Numbered from the stretch's first letter, positions 1 through 9,151 are shown. The stretch is DNA of 64,000 nucleotides from Paracoccaceae bacterium (GCA_013373445.1 JABXHV010000069.1:18481-82480), one strand, 5' to 3'. Made by a program: numbers and translations. The notes: generated by a model from the sequence alone, not told the origin.

Positions 1-549
1 GCCGCTCAGACAGCACCGACAGCCGAACAACTATGTCAGGCGCTCGCCGCTCCCGCCTTCCGGCCCTATGCATCGACAGATGTTGTTGGTGCACAGATTG
101 GTGGCGCGCTGAAAAATGTTCTGGCGATAGCCTGTGGCGCCGTTGTGGGCCGCAAGCTTGGCGCAAGTGCTCAAGCTGCCCTGACGACGCGCGGATTTGC
201 AGAACTCAGCCGCCTCGGCTCCGCTCTTGGCGCAGCACAGGAAACCCTGACCGGGCTGTCTTGCCTAGGTGATCTGGTTCTGACCTGTTCATCGACGCAA
301 TCACGCAATTTCTCATTCGGGCTCGAGCTCGGCAAAGGACGTGTAGCTTCTGACCTTGCCAAAGAAGGCGGAAAGCTCGCCGAGGGCGCTTACACAGCCC
401 GTGTCGCGGTTAAACTCGCGCAAAACCACAACATCGACCTGCCAATCTGTCAGGTCGTCTCACAAATGGTCGAGGACGACCTGTCAATCGAAAAGGCCAT
501 CATTGCCTTGATGTCCCGTCCCCTTCGGCCTGAAACAACCACGCTATAA
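1..549 (+). CDS. gpsA: NAD(P)-dependent glycerol-3-phosphate dehydrogenase, C-terminal part
   Basis: The reading frame is open from the first base, so this gene is cut by the window edge and only about 182 codons remain. The product reduces dihydroxyacetone phosphate to sn-glycerol-3-phosphate for phospholipid synthesis in the cytoplasm. The remaining part is the substrate-binding helical domain: GALKNVLAIACG near codon 36 carries the family's catalytic lysine, and the G-DL-LTC-S--SRN-- stretch near codons 93-103 is typical. The stop is followed after about 30 bases by a YciI gene on the same strand, so the two may be co-transcribed. The N-terminal Rossmann domain lies outside the window. Confidence is high from the conserved blocks. 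Confidence 0.93.
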   Translation, partial: AAQTAPTAEQLCQALAAPAFRPYASTDVVGAQIGGALKNVLAIACGAVVGRKLGASAQAALTTRGFAELSRLGSALGAAQETLTGLSCLGDLVLTCSSTQSRNFSFGLELGKGRVASDLAKEGGKLAEGAYTARVAVKLAQNHNIDLPICQVVSQMVEDDLSIEKAIIALMSRPLRPETTTL

Positions 550-580
550 AAACGCAAGAACGCGACTTGAAAGGAAGCCC

Positions 581-871
581 ATGCTTTACGCAATCATCTG
601 CACGGACAAACCAGGAGCACTTCAGATTCGCATGGACAACCGTCCAGAGCATCTCGAGTTTCTGAAAAGTCTTGGCGACAATCTCAAGGCCGCGGGTCCA
701 TTCCTTGATGACGATGGCAACATGACAGGCTCCCTCGTCGTCATAGAAGCATCAAACCGCGATGAAGCTCTGGCGATTTCCCAGGAAGATCCATACGCCA
801 AGGCAGATCTCTTTGAGCACTCCGAAATCCGCCCGTGGAAATGGGCGTTGAAAAATCCGGAGGCAGTGTAA
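581..871 (+). CDS. YciI family protein
   Basis: This 96-residue protein begins MLYAIICTDKPGAL and has the compact ferredoxin-like YciI pattern: an early HIS/ASP-rich beta-alpha unit (RPEHLEFLKSLG), a GPF/DDDG turn, and a DPYAKA-LFE motif near residues 70-78. YciI proteins are small, probably catalytic, and mostly of unknown substrate; the DPY motif contributes the putative active-site aspartate. An AAGGAA-type ribosome site precedes the ATG. It abuts the next gene with no spacing (TAA directly followed by GTG), which implies translational coupling. In alphaproteobacteria it commonly sits between gpsA and an EVE gene, as here. The exact function is unknown. Confidence 0.88.
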   Translation: MLYAIICTDKPGALQIRMDNRPEHLEFLKSLGDNLKAAGPFLDDDGNMTGSLVVIEASNRDEALAISQEDPYAKADLFEHSEIRPWKWALKNPEAV

Positions 872-1297
872 GTGCAATATTGGCTGATCAAATCAGAACC
901 GGACAAATGGTCCTGGGAGCAGCAAAAGGCGAAAGGTGAAGAAGGCGAGCCATGGGATGGTATTCGCAATTACCAGGCGCGCAACAACATGCGAGCGATG
1001 GAAATTGGCGACAAGGCTTTCTTCTATCATTCCAACATCGGCAAGGAAGTCGTTGGCATTGTGGAAGTGTGCAGCAACATTCACCCCGATCCAAAGACCG
1101 ATGACGAACGCTGGGAATGCGTGGATTTCAAGGCCGTCTGTGACCTGCCAAAGCCGGTAACCCTGGCGCAAGTCAAGGCTGAGCCAAGCCTGGCGGACAT
1201 GTCTTTGGTAACCTCCATGCGACTTTCGGTTCAGCCCGTGAAAGAAGAAGAATGGCAAATCGTCTGCAAAATGGGTGGTCTGGATACACCGGCTTGA
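872..1297 (+). CDS. EVE domain-containing protein
   Basis: A 141-residue single-domain protein that starts on GTG immediately after the YciI stop codon. It begins MQYWLIKSEPDKWSW, and KGEEGEPWDGIRNYQARNNM and GDKAFFYHSN follow; these are diagnostic of the EVE/thymocyte-nuclear-protein-1 fold, a PUA-like barrel thought to recognise modified bases in nucleic acid. The aromatic cage residues (W-GIRNYQAR) are present. There are no fused nuclease or other domains, so this is the housekeeping stand-alone form rather than a restriction-type EVE protein. It sits in a probable gpsA-yciI-EVE-methyltransferase transcription unit. The ligand is not established. Confidence 0.9.
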   Translation: MQYWLIKSEPDKWSWEQQKAKGEEGEPWDGIRNYQARNNMRAMEIGDKAFFYHSNIGKEVVGIVEVCSNIHPDPKTDDERWECVDFKAVCDLPKPVTLAQVKAEPSLADMSLVTSMRLSVQPVKEEEWQIVCKMGGLDTPA

Positions 1298-1307
1298 TCC
1301 AGTGCCA

Positions 1308-1964
1308 ATGATCGACGATCCCAAGGCCTTCATTCGCAAGGAAACCTGCATAAAGCCGGTTCCCCACGCAGAGGAAATCCGACTCTACGTTGCTGATGAA
1401 GCAATGGATCTTTGGCAAAAGACGGAAGACGAACTGGGTGAACTTGGCCTAGACCCGCCATTCTGGGCATTTGCCTGGGCTGGCGGTCAGGCCCTCGCCC
1501 GCCATATTCTGGACCTACCGGAATTGGTGAAAGACAAGCGCGTCCTCGACCTGGCCAGCGGGTCCGGCTTGGTCGGCATAGCAACCATGATGGCAGGTGC
1601 TCAATCTTGCCATGCAGTTGATATCGATCCATTCGCCATATCAGCTGGCGAATTGAACGCCGAGCTCAATGACGTTGTCATCAATTTCGAGGCAAGAGAC
1701 GTCACAGGTGATCCGCCCCCGCAAGTCGACGTGCTCTTTTGCGGTGATGTCTTTTATGATGACCACATGGCAAAGAAAATTCTCGACTATCTCGATCGCT
1801 GTTTGCTCGCCGGAATTACAATCTTTGTTGGTGATCCGGGCAGATCCTACCTTCCCAAAACCCGGCTAGAGCACCTGGCGACATATGAAGTGCCTGTAGT
1901 CGGCGCACTGGAAGATGCCGAAATTAAGAAGTCGAGCGTCTACAGGCTTTTGGTACCAAGCTAG
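1308..1964 (+). CDS. METTL20/ETFB-lysine-methyltransferase-like SAM-dependent methyltransferase
   Basis: About 218 residues from the ATG at 1308, which is preferred over an upstream start that would overlap the EVE gene. A class I Rossmann methyltransferase: motif I is LDLASGSGLVGIA, followed by an acidic VDIDPFA loop that binds the SAM ribose and a D-LFCGDVFYDD motif characteristic of the METTL20/MTF16 protein-lysine methyltransferases. Bacterial members methylate the beta subunit of electron transfer flavoprotein. The N-terminal PPFWAFAWAGGQALAR segment is typical of this group. It may also be annotated as a nicotinamide N-methyltransferase-like or L11-methyltransferase-like protein. The substrate is inferred from family only. 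Confidence 0.82.
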   Translation: MIDDPKAFIRKETCIKPVPHAEEIRLYVADEAMDLWQKTEDELGELGLDPPFWAFAWAGGQALARHILDLPELVKDKRVLDLASGSGLVGIATMMAGAQSCHAVDIDPFAISAGELNAELNDVVINFEARDVTGDPPPQVDVLFCGDVFYDDHMAKKILDYLDRCLLAGITIFVGDPGRSYLPKTRLEHLATYEVPVVGALEDAEIKKSSVYRLLVPS

Positions 1965-2095
1965 GTTTTGACGACAAGAGCTTACAAAACCATCCAAGAC
2001 CTCTTTCTCTTTTCCTGAAATCAGATAATCTGGAAGCTCGGCTTTCCTGCCATCTATCCCTTCTTACCACCAAATCTGCGCTCAAGGAGCCCACA

Positions 2096-3268
2096 ATGCC
2101 CATCGTCAATCGTCTGGCTGAACTTCATGAAGAGATCACTGCTTGGCGTCGCGACTTTCATGAGAACCCGGAAATTCTCTACGAAACCGTTCGCACCGCT
2201 GAGAAAGTTGCAGAGCTTCTGGAAAGTTTCGGAGTAGACGAAGTCACAACCGGTATCGGCAAAACCGGCGTTGTGGGCGTTATCAAGGGACGCAATGGAG
2301 GCAAAGGCAAAACCCTTGGTCTGCGCGCCGACATGGACGCCTTGCCTATCGAGGAAGTAACCGGCAAGGAATATGCTTCCAAGACCCCTGGCAAGATGCA
2401 TGCTTGTGGTCACGATGGTCACACGGCAATGCTGCTTGGTGCCGCCAAATACCTTGCCGAAACCCGCAATTTTGATGGCACGGTTGTCCTCATCTTCCAG
2501 CCTGCAGAGGAAGGCGGGGCTGGTGCAAAAGCGATGATTGACGACGGCCTGATGACCAAATGGCCAATTGACGAAGTCTATGGCATGCACAATCTGCCAG
2601 GCACGGACGTTGGCACTTTTTCGATGCGCGTTGGTCCGATCATGGCGGCGACGGACGAATTCACGGTCACGATCAAGGGCCGCGGCGGTCATGCAGCACG
2701 CCCCTATGAAACCATTGACCCGATCGTTACAGGTTCGCAGATTGTTTCAGCTCTGCAGTCCATTGCCAGCCGCACAGTCGATCCCCTGAAGTCTGTTGTG
2801 GTATCAGTGACATCGTTCAAAGCGGGCAACGCCTATAACGTCATTCCCCAAGACGCCACATTATGGGGCACGATCCGTACCCTCGATAATGAAGTGCGCA
2901 AGATTGCCGAAGAACGCTTTATGACAATCGTCGAAAGCGTTGCCACCGCCTACGGAGCAGTCGCCGAAATCGACTTCAAGCGAGGCTACCCGGTGGTCGT
3001 GAACCACGAAGAGCAAACCCACTTCGCTGCAGAAGTGGCCGAAGCTGTCGGTGGAGCAGGGTCGGTTGATTCCAATATCCTGCCAATGATGGGTGGTGAG
3101 GATTTTGCCTATATGCTGGAAGAACGCCCAGGTGCATTCATCTACACCGGCAATGGTGACAGCGCGGGTCTCCACCACCCACTATATGACTTCAATGATG
3201 ATGCGATTTTGTATGGCAGCTCCTACTGGATCAAGCTCGTGGAAACCGCACTGCCGCACGCTTCGTGA
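2096..3268 (+). CDS. M20 family amidohydrolase (hippurate hydrolase / aminoacylase type)
   Basis: 390 residues with an AAGGAG ribosome site just before the ATG. M20D metallopeptidase architecture: the N-terminal catalytic domain carries LGLRADMDALPI (metal-bridging Asp region), HACGHDGHTAMLLGAA (His ligands), and PAEEGGAGA (catalytic Glu pair). A lid dimerisation domain (roughly residues 180-290) contains GRGGHAARP. The C-terminal MMGGEDFAYM provides the last ligand region. These enzymes hydrolyse N-acyl amino acids such as hippurate in the cytoplasm. It is followed by a hairpin terminator at 3290 and appears monocistronic. The precise substrate cannot be read from sequence. Confidence 0.93.
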   Translation: MPIVNRLAELHEEITAWRRDFHENPEILYETVRTAEKVAELLESFGVDEVTTGIGKTGVVGVIKGRNGGKGKTLGLRADMDALPIEEVTGKEYASKTPGKMHACGHDGHTAMLLGAAKYLAETRNFDGTVVLIFQPAEEGGAGAKAMIDDGLMTKWPIDEVYGMHNLPGTDVGTFSMRVGPIMAATDEFTVTIKGRGGHAARPYETIDPIVTGSQIVSALQSIASRTVDPLKSVVVSVTSFKAGNAYNVIPQDATLWGTIRTLDNEVRKIAEERFMTIVESVATAYGAVAEIDFKRGYPVVVNHEEQTHFAAEVAEAVGGAGSVDSNILPMMGGEDFAYMLEERPGAFIYTGNGDSAGLHHPLYDFNDDAILYGSSYWIKLVETALPHAS

Positions 3269-3289
3269 GGTAAACGGATGCATCAGGCT

Positions 3290-3314
3290 GATGCCGCGCA
3301 AACGCGGCATCTTT
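3290..3314 (+). terminator. Hairpin terminator after the M20 hydrolase gene
   Basis: Arms GATGCCGCG (3290-3298) and CGCGGCATC (3303-3311) pair perfectly over 9 bp around a four-base CAAA loop and are followed by TTTG. The T tract is short, so termination may be incomplete, but the position 20 bases after the stop codon fits. Confidence 0.7.
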
Positions 3315-3468
3315 GCCTATACTAACCTAACGTAAATTTGAATTTATTAACATTTTCATGGAGTTATCTGGCTCCACGATAATAACTCTTTGCTAACCCT
3401 AACCCCATTAGACACACAATTGTCACATGAATACGCGGGTTCGGTGATAGCCTCTCACCACACAACCA

Positions 3469-5310
3469 TTGGTGAGAAAACGCGTGTATCAGCCCAAAAG
3501 AAACAACAGTTCGCCGATAACATTCAACTTCAGCAGTGCGATCTTTCTATCCAACGCAGCCTCGATACTCGACCACGCCCTGCAGCCATTGATTGACATG
3601 CAAACGGGGGAACTCGCCGGCGTCGAAGCTTTGCTCCGCAACGTTGACCAATTGGGTTTAGATCACCCGCGCCAGGTGTTCGATACGGCCCACGAGTTAA
3701 AATGTCTGTCGAATCTTGAATCAATTCTCAGACGCAAGGCGATCGAAAAGTTCGCGAGCAGCGACATGATCAAGCGCAGCAAGTTGTTCTTGAACATCGA
3801 CGCACGCCTGTCCAATGAGGAAGACTATCTACTCGACGAGACAGTTGAGTTGCTTGAACAGTTCGGCCTGCACCCGAGTTGCGTCATGCTCGAACTTTCC
3901 GAAACGCAGGACATTTCCAACTTCAAAAATTTCGATGCTTTCGTCGAAAAAGCACGCCGTCTCGACTTTGGCCTTGCGGTCGACGATTTCGGCCAGGGCT
4001 TCGCTCAGATGAAGAGCCTTTACGACTTTGAGCCAAACATCTTGAAGATCGACCGCTTTTTCATCACAGCCATCCAGGCAGACTCCCGCAAACGGCTGCT
4101 TGTGTCTTCGCTTGTCAATATGGCTCATACACTTGGCATGCGTGTTGTCGCAGAAGGTGTCGAAACCAAGGCGGAATTTGCAATCTGCAAACAGGTCGGT
4201 TGTGATCTGGCGCAGGGTTTTTTGGTGGCCCGGCCGACCACCCACGTACCCGCAATACTTCAAAACTACAGCCACCGGTTCCAGAGCGCACGTCCGGAAA
4301 ATCACGCTGGCAGTGAACGCGAATCCATAATCTCCAAGGAAATCCGTCCAATTGTTGCCTTGCCCGATGACGCAGCGATGGAAGATGTCCTCGACCGCTT
4401 TCGTGGCAATCGATCAACGTCCCTAATACCGATCGTAAATGCATTCAACGAGCCGCGCGGTGTCATCAAGGAAGCGGACATCAAACAGCTGGTCTACATG
4501 CCATACGGTCAGGACCTGCTGTGCAATAAGACCGTCAACCGTCACATAATGAGCTTTGTCCATCGATGCCCGACAGCAGACATCAACTCTGCAGTGGATC
4601 AGCTCGTTGGATTGGTTGCCAGCGAGGACGACGAGTCCGAAGGAATCCTGATCACCCGTAACGGGAAATATTTTGGCTTTCTGACCACCAGCGCCCTCTT
4701 GAAGATCTCCAACGAGATGCGCATGCGTGAGGCGGAAGACCTCAATCCACTCACAAAATTGCCCGGCAACAATTCGGTCAAGGCCTTCGTTCTGGCCGCA
4801 GCGCTCGAGGCAGAGACCGATCGCAGCTTCTGTTACATCGACTTTGATTTTTTCAAACCATTCAACGACATCTACGGATTCCAGACCGGCGACCGGGCAA
4901 TCCTCTTGTTTTCCGAACTTGCGAAGAAGTTTGGTGCGGAGACCAGTGACTTTCTGGGCCATATCGGTGGCGACGATTTCTTCATGGGCTTCCGCGGCAA
5001 GGACCGCGAAAATGTCCAGCAGACAATGGTCGCTGTCTGGCAAGAATTTCGCCATCAAGCCGAAAGCTTCTACGATCCGGAACACCGTGAGGCGGGCTTC
5101 ATCCGCTCCAAAGGCCGTTCAGGCGAAATGACCGACTTCCCCCTCTTGAGCAGCTCGATAGCCATTCTCCATCTGCCCAAAGGTGTTTCGGTCGAAAACC
5201 AGGACATTCTGTGGCGTCAGATTGCCAACCTCAAGCAAAGCGTCAAAGCTGAAACATGTGGTATACTCGCTACAACCTTTGGCGAAAACGCCCCCCAAAA
5301 GGCCGCATAG
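3469..5310 (+). CDS. EAL-CBS-GGDEF cyclic-di-GMP signalling protein
   Basis: About 613 residues; the start is uncertain (TTG 3469, or GTG at 3472 or 3484). Domain order is unusual: an EAL phosphodiesterase domain comes first (about residues 35-270), then a pair of CBS-like repeats (about 290-410), then a GGDEF domain (about 430-590). EAL catalytic elements are all visible: EALLR, the Asn of LNIDA, ELSE, VDDFGQGF, LKIDRFF, AEGVET and AQGFL, so c-di-GMP hydrolysis is plausible. The cyclase domain keeps the metal-binding YIDFDFFKPFND, but its signature loop reads GGDDF instead of GGDEF, so it may be weak or regulatory. No membrane segments, so a cytoplasmic enzyme probably sensing a nucleotide through the CBS pair. 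Confidence 0.9.
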   Translation: MVRKRVYQPKRNNSSPITFNFSSAIFLSNAASILDHALQPLIDMQTGELAGVEALLRNVDQLGLDHPRQVFDTAHELKCLSNLESILRRKAIEKFASSDMIKRSKLFLNIDARLSNEEDYLLDETVELLEQFGLHPSCVMLELSETQDISNFKNFDAFVEKARRLDFGLAVDDFGQGFAQMKSLYDFEPNILKIDRFFITAIQADSRKRLLVSSLVNMAHTLGMRVVAEGVETKAEFAICKQVGCDLAQGFLVARPTTHVPAILQNYSHRFQSARPENHAGSERESIISKEIRPIVALPDDAAMEDVLDRFRGNRSTSLIPIVNAFNEPRGVIKEADIKQLVYMPYGQDLLCNKTVNRHIMSFVHRCPTADINSAVDQLVGLVASEDDESEGILITRNGKYFGFLTTSALLKISNEMRMREAEDLNPLTKLPGNNSVKAFVLAAALEAETDRSFCYIDFDFFKPFNDIYGFQTGDRAILLFSELAKKFGAETSDFLGHIGGDDFFMGFRGKDRENVQQTMVAVWQEFRHQAESFYDPEHREAGFIRSKGRSGEMTDFPLLSSSIAILHLPKGVSVENQDILWRQIANLKQSVKAETCGILATTFGENAPQKAA

Positions 5311-5366
5311 ACCAAATACCCGCTATTTGAGGCTTGCAACCGGTCATCCGTGAGTGGACAAGAAAG

Positions 5367-6161
5367 ATGTTTTCGTCCTTTCATGGGTGCACCTGCTTGG
5401 ATCTTTCCTTTTTCTTCCCGGCCGACTTTCCCCTCAGCTACAGCATGCTGCTGATAGGTATGAGCTTCATCACCTCCGGTATGACTGCCGCCGTAGGTCT
5501 TGGAGGTGGCGTTACCTTGATTGCGATCATGGCCAGCGTCATGCCCGCAGCCGCGTTGGTCCCAGTCCATGGAGTGGTTCAGCTCGGCTCAAACGCCGGA
5601 CGAGCACTTGTGCATTTCAGGCATATCGATTGGGGCATTCTGGCATGGTACTGCCTTGGGGCTCTGCTAGGCGCAGCCCTCGGCGGCTCAATCGCCGTCA
5701 ATGTGCCAGCGCCCTACTTGCGCCTTGGCATCGCCGCGTTCGTTCTTTGGGTCGTCTGGGGGAGAAAGCCGAAGGTCGATGCCCGACATAAGTTCGCAAT
5801 GGGTATTGGCGGGTTTATCGCCACCTTGCTGTCGATGTTCTTTGGAGCCAGCGGCCCCGTCGGCGCGGCCTTTTTGTCGACCTTTAATATGTCGCGTCAC
5901 GGATTCGTTGCCAACCAGGCCGTCACGACGCTTTTCATGCACATCTTCAAGATCGCCGCTTTTGGATTACTCGGCTTTGCCTTTGCTCCCTGGCTCGGAC
6001 TCATCTTGCTAATGACCGTCAGTGGCTTCCTGGGAACCCTGGTTGGAAGCCAGCTTCTGGGCAAAATGAATGAAGCCACTTTCAAGAAGGGCTTCAAGAT
6101 CGTCATGACCCTTCTTGCTCTGAACCTCCTATGGCAGGCATTGAGCGATATCCTGGCTTAA
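5367..6161 (+). CDS. TauE/SafE family sulfite/anion exporter
   Basis: About 264 residues from the ATG at 5367; a TTG at 5334 in the same frame is possible. A polytopic inner-membrane protein with roughly eight hydrophobic segments. The first repeat has SFITSGMTAAVGLGGGVTLIA and the second FFGASGPVGAAFLS; this duplicated glycine-rich GGG/GASGP pair is the hallmark of the TauE/SafE fold. Members export sulfite, sulfoacetate or other organic anions. No sulfur-metabolism genes flank it, so the substrate is open. It is separated from the EAL-GGDEF gene by only about 55 bases, and from leuB by 115. Confidence 0.88.
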   Translation: MFSSFHGCTCLDLSFFFPADFPLSYSMLLIGMSFITSGMTAAVGLGGGVTLIAIMASVMPAAALVPVHGVVQLGSNAGRALVHFRHIDWGILAWYCLGALLGAALGGSIAVNVPAPYLRLGIAAFVLWVVWGRKPKVDARHKFAMGIGGFIATLLSMFFGASGPVGAAFLSTFNMSRHGFVANQAVTTLFMHIFKIAAFGLLGFAFAPWLGLILLMTVSGFLGTLVGSQLLGKMNEATFKKGFKIVMTLLALNLLWQALSDILA

Positions 6162-6275
6162 TTGACTTTTTCAATTGCTCCACTTGAGGTCTTCACAAGG
6201 CGATATGCCTTGCCAGAAATGGCAGAAGGCTTTAACCCACACGTCACAGATTACCAACAATAGGGACGGAGACCC

Positions 6276-7388
6276 ATGGCTGCACATAAATTGCTGCTTC
6301 TACCAGGCGACGGCATTGGCCCGGAAATCATGGAAGAAGTGAAAAAGGTCATTTCCTGGTTCAATGCACAGGGCAAGGAAAGCTTTGAAACCGACGAAGG
6401 TCTTGTCGGCGGAGCGGCCTATGATGCCCATGGCGTTGCAATTTCCGAAGAAGACATGGCAAAGGCCATGGCATCTGACGCAGTCATCTTTGGCGCTGTC
6501 GGCGGCCCAAAGTGGGACGATGTGCCTTATGAGCACCGTCCGGAAGCCGGTCTCTTGCGTCTGCGCAAGGACATGGAACTCTTTGCCAACCTGCGTCCGG
6601 CAATCTGTTACCCTGCGCTGACGGATGCATCTTCCTTGCGCAAGGACGTCGTTGAAGGTCTCGACATCCTTATCGTTCGCGAGCTCACCGGCGGTGTCTA
6701 CTTCGGCGAACCAAAGGAAATCCGTGATCTTGGCAATGGCCAAAAGCGCGGCATCGATACGCAGGTCTATGACACCTACGAAATCGAACGCATTTCCAAG
6801 GTCGCCTTCGAGCTTGCCCGGACCCGTAACAACAAAGTTACGTCGATGGAAAAGCGCAATGTCATGAAGTCCGGCGTTTTGTGGAACGAGGTTGTGACCG
6901 AGACCCACAAGAACGGCTTCGAGGACATCACCCTCGACCACATGTTGGCGGATGCTGGTGGCATGCAGCTCGTCCGCTGGCCAAAACAGTTCGACGTTAT
7001 CGTAACTGACAACCTGTTTGGTGACATGCTGTCCGACGTTGCAGCAATGCTCACCGGCTCTCTTGGCATGCTGCCATCGGCTTCACTTGGTGCCCCTGAT
7101 CCCAAGACAGGTCGCCGCAAGGCGATGTATGAGCCAGTACACGGTTCTGCGCCTGACATCGCGGGCACCGGTTCGGCCAACCCGATTGCGATGCTTGCTT
7201 CCTTCGGCATGGCACTGCGCTATTCCTTTGAGCTTGTCGAAGAAGCAGATCTTCTGGACAAGGCAATCGCCAACACGTTGGACAAAGGCCTGCGCACCAA
7301 GGACATCTCGGCTGCGGGCGACAAGATCATCACTACGGCAGAGATGGGCGATGCAATCGTCGCAGAACTGACTGCGTTGACTGCCTGA
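6276..7388 (+). CDS. leuB: 3-isopropylmalate dehydrogenase
   Basis: 370 residues, the usual LeuB length, with GGACGGAG upstream of the ATG. It oxidatively decarboxylates 3-isopropylmalate with NAD, the third step of leucine synthesis, in the cytoplasm. Visible signatures: [12 protein letters not shown] at the N terminus, [17 protein letters not shown] (substrate arginines), [12 protein letters not shown], the metal-binding [10 protein letters not shown] and the adenine-contacting [18 protein letters not shown]. The pair of [12 protein letters not shown] and the N-terminal LRLRK favours LeuB over isocitrate or tartrate dehydrogenase. A terminator follows at 7404. No leucine-rich leader ORF is seen in the 115 bases upstream. 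leuC and leuD are not adjacent. Confidence 0.97.
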   Translation: MAAHKLLLLPGDGIGPEIMEEVKKVISWFNAQGKESFETDEGLVGGAAYDAHGVAISEEDMAKAMASDAVIFGAVGGPKWDDVPYEHRPEAGLLRLRKDMELFANLRPAICYPALTDASSLRKDVVEGLDILIVRELTGGVYFGEPKEIRDLGNGQKRGIDTQVYDTYEIERISKVAFELARTRNNKVTSMEKRNVMKSGVLWNEVVTETHKNGFEDITLDHMLADAGGMQLVRWPKQFDVIVTDNLFGDMLSDVAAMLTGSLGMLPSASLGAPDPKTGRRKAMYEPVHGSAPDIAGTGSANPIAMLASFGMALRYSFELVEEADLLDKAIANTLDKGLRTKDISAAGDKIITTAEMGDAIVAELTALTA

Positions 7389-7403
7389 AACTCACAAATT
7401 TGA

Positions 7404-7441
7404 AAACGGCCGCTGGTGGGCTACCCGCCGGCGGCCATTTT
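7404..7441 (+). terminator. Terminator after leuB
   Basis: A GGCCGC (7408-7413) / GCGGCC (7431-7436) stem continues inward through a second GGTGGG/CCCGCC-like helix and is followed by ATTTTCG; A residues precede it. It sits 20 bases after the leuB stop. Confidence 0.75.
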
Positions 7442-7497
7442 CGTTATAAGCCCGGCAAGAATTCAATTGCCCAGGCAGCAAGATCGGATACCGCGAC

Positions 7498-7914
7498 ATG
7501 AGTGACAAGCTTGCCCCATTCCTTGGAACGTGGATCCTCGACACCGAGGAAAGCGATTTCGAGCAAGGCGAACCGCCCAAAAGCGCAACGCTGAAGATCG
7601 AAGACAACTTCGGAATGGCCATTTTCACGATGAACCAGGTAACTGCCGAAGGTGAGGTCACCAACGACACATTCGAGGCAATGCCCGACGGCCCGGAAGT
7701 GAAGCTTGGAAAAAGCGGCTTGGTCGATGCCATGCGCTTGGTCTTTGAAAACGATAACAAGCTTGTATCGGAAGCGCGACGCGGCGGTCTGACCATCATG
7801 AAGGCCGAACGTGTGCTCTCAGACAACGGCCAAACCCTGACCATCACCCAGGTGGTTCATCTGATCGATGTCGACACCTTCAAAAACATTTCCGTTTACC
7901 GGCGGGCGCAATAG
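7498..7914 (+). CDS. Small conserved protein of unknown function, possibly lipocalin-like
   Basis: 138 residues, cytosolic (no signal peptide or membrane segment). The N terminus, LAPFLGTWILDTEESDFEQG, and the alternating polar/hydrophobic strands that follow resemble small beta-barrel proteins that begin with a G-W motif, such as lipocalin-like or DUF-type proteins built from 'GTW-L---S-F' openings. I do not recognise a specific family and assign no function. It stands alone between the leuB terminator and a sugar dehydrogenase gene. An AGGCG-TTTTT-CGCCT hairpin follows the stop at 7923-7937. Codon use is like its neighbours, so it is likely a real gene. Confidence 0.7.
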   Translation: MSDKLAPFLGTWILDTEESDFEQGEPPKSATLKIEDNFGMAIFTMNQVTAEGEVTNDTFEAMPDGPEVKLGKSGLVDAMRLVFENDNKLVSEARRGGLTIMKAERVLSDNGQTLTITQVVHLIDVDTFKNISVYRRAQ

Positions 7915-7992
7915 AGCCAATCAGGCGTTTTTCGCCTAAGATGACTTCCTAAAGGACCACTTGCAAAGATTCGCAAAAACCTTGGGGAAGTC

Positions 7993-9132
7993 ATGCGCAA
8001 CCTTATCTGCACCTGCCTCGCACTGTTTTTCGCCACCACCAGCCTGTTCCCAGTTCAGGGTGCTCTAGCCGCGGGTGATCAGGCCAATCAGGACATTCTC
8101 CAGAACATCCGCCTCCAAAAAGGCTTCCGCATTTCAGTCTTTGCAGAAGTTCCACTGGCACGTTCTATGGTTCGGGACCACCAAACCGGCATTATCTATG
8201 TCGGTTCCAGAGGCGGCATCATCCACGCGGTGATTGATCGAGACCTGGATGGAGTTGCCGATGGGGTTCGACAGATTTCCAGCGCACTTCACGTCCCGAA
8301 CGGTATCGCGATCAAGGGTCGCTATCTGTATATTGCTCTGCAAGACCGAGTGGCCAAGTGGGAACTGCCGGACAGTTTCGAGACGCTCAAACCAATCCAG
8401 AAGCTTGAAACCATCACAACCGGATTTCATGACGATCCGCATCACGGCTGGCGCTATGCCGGATTTGGCCCTGATGGGTTGCTCTATGTGTCATTGGGAG
8501 CGCCATGCAACATCTGCGCGCTCAAGTACAACACCGGCAAGATTATTCGCATCAACACAGAAACCGAAGGCTGGGAAATCGTAGCCAACGGTGTACGGAA
8601 TTCGGTTGGCTTTGATTGGCATCCGCGCACCGGTGAGCTCTGGTTTACAGACAATGGCGCCGATCTGATGGGCGACGACACGCCGCCGGACGAGTTAAAC
8701 CGGATGGCAGAACCTGGCGATCACTTTGGTTTCCCGTTCATGGGCGGTTTCAACACCCCCCTTGCCGGCTACGAGGGCGCCAAGTCACCCGTTCCGCTTG
8801 TTCTGGCCGCCATGGAGATGCAGGCGCATAGCGCCAATCTGGGCATCGACTTTTACTCAGGCAGACAGTTCCCGCCACATTATCAAAACAACGCCTTCAT
8901 CGCTCAACACGGGTCCTGGAACAGGACTGAGCCTGTTGGCTATCGCATTATGCGCATCAGGTTCAACGATGCAGGGTTCCCCGTCGGCAAGGAAGTGTTT
9001 GCGGAAGGTTGGCTGCAACCTGATGGCGTTTATGGTCGCCCCGTGGATCTGGAAGAACTGCCCGATGGTTCCTTGCTGGTCTCCGATGACCACGCTGGAC
9101 TGATTTACCGGATCAGTTACGACCTTAACTAA
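7993..9132 (+). CDS. Secreted PQQ-dependent sugar dehydrogenase family (sorbosone dehydrogenase-like)
   Basis: 379 residues with an N-terminal signal peptide (basic MRN, hydrophobic CLALFFATTSLFPV, cleavage near ALAAG), so a periplasmic protein. The remainder is a six-bladed beta-propeller of the glucose/sorbosone dehydrogenase type: IYVGSRGG, LHVPNGIA, GWRYAGFGPDGLLYVSLG, ELWFTDNGADLMGDDTPPDELN, and the C-terminal HGSWNRTEPVGYRIMR. These enzymes oxidise sugars or sugar alcohols, usually with PQQ. No PQQ biosynthesis genes are in the window, so the cofactor would come from elsewhere. The AT-rich region after it contains a perfect palindrome at 9134. The substrate cannot be deduced. Confidence 0.85.
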   Translation: MRNLICTCLALFFATTSLFPVQGALAAGDQANQDILQNIRLQKGFRISVFAEVPLARSMVRDHQTGIIYVGSRGGIIHAVIDRDLDGVADGVRQISSALHVPNGIAIKGRYLYIALQDRVAKWELPDSFETLKPIQKLETITTGFHDDPHHGWRYAGFGPDGLLYVSLGAPCNICALKYNTGKIIRINTETEGWEIVANGVRNSVGFDWHPRTGELWFTDNGADLMGDDTPPDELNRMAEPGDHFGFPFMGGFNTPLAGYEGAKSPVPLVLAAMEMQAHSANLGIDFYSGRQFPPHYQNNAFIAQHGSWNRTEPVGYRIMRIRFNDAGFPVGKEVFAEGWLQPDGVYGRPVDLEELPDGSLLVSDDHAGLIYRISYDLN

Positions 9133-9133
9133 A

Positions 9134-9151
9134 GAAAATTAGGTAATTTTC
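9134..9151. promoter_or_regulatory. Perfect AT-rich palindrome between sugar dehydrogenase and chemoreceptor genes
   Basis: GAAAATTA-GG-TAATTTTC is an 8+2+8 perfect inverted repeat immediately after the sugar dehydrogenase stop codon. The following 90 bases are unusually AT-rich. It may be an operator or part of the chemoreceptor promoter region; it could also serve as a weak terminator. Confidence 0.4.

Noticed and set aside
6162-6275. Leucine-rich leader peptide before leuB
   Set aside because: No short ORF with clustered leucine codons is present.
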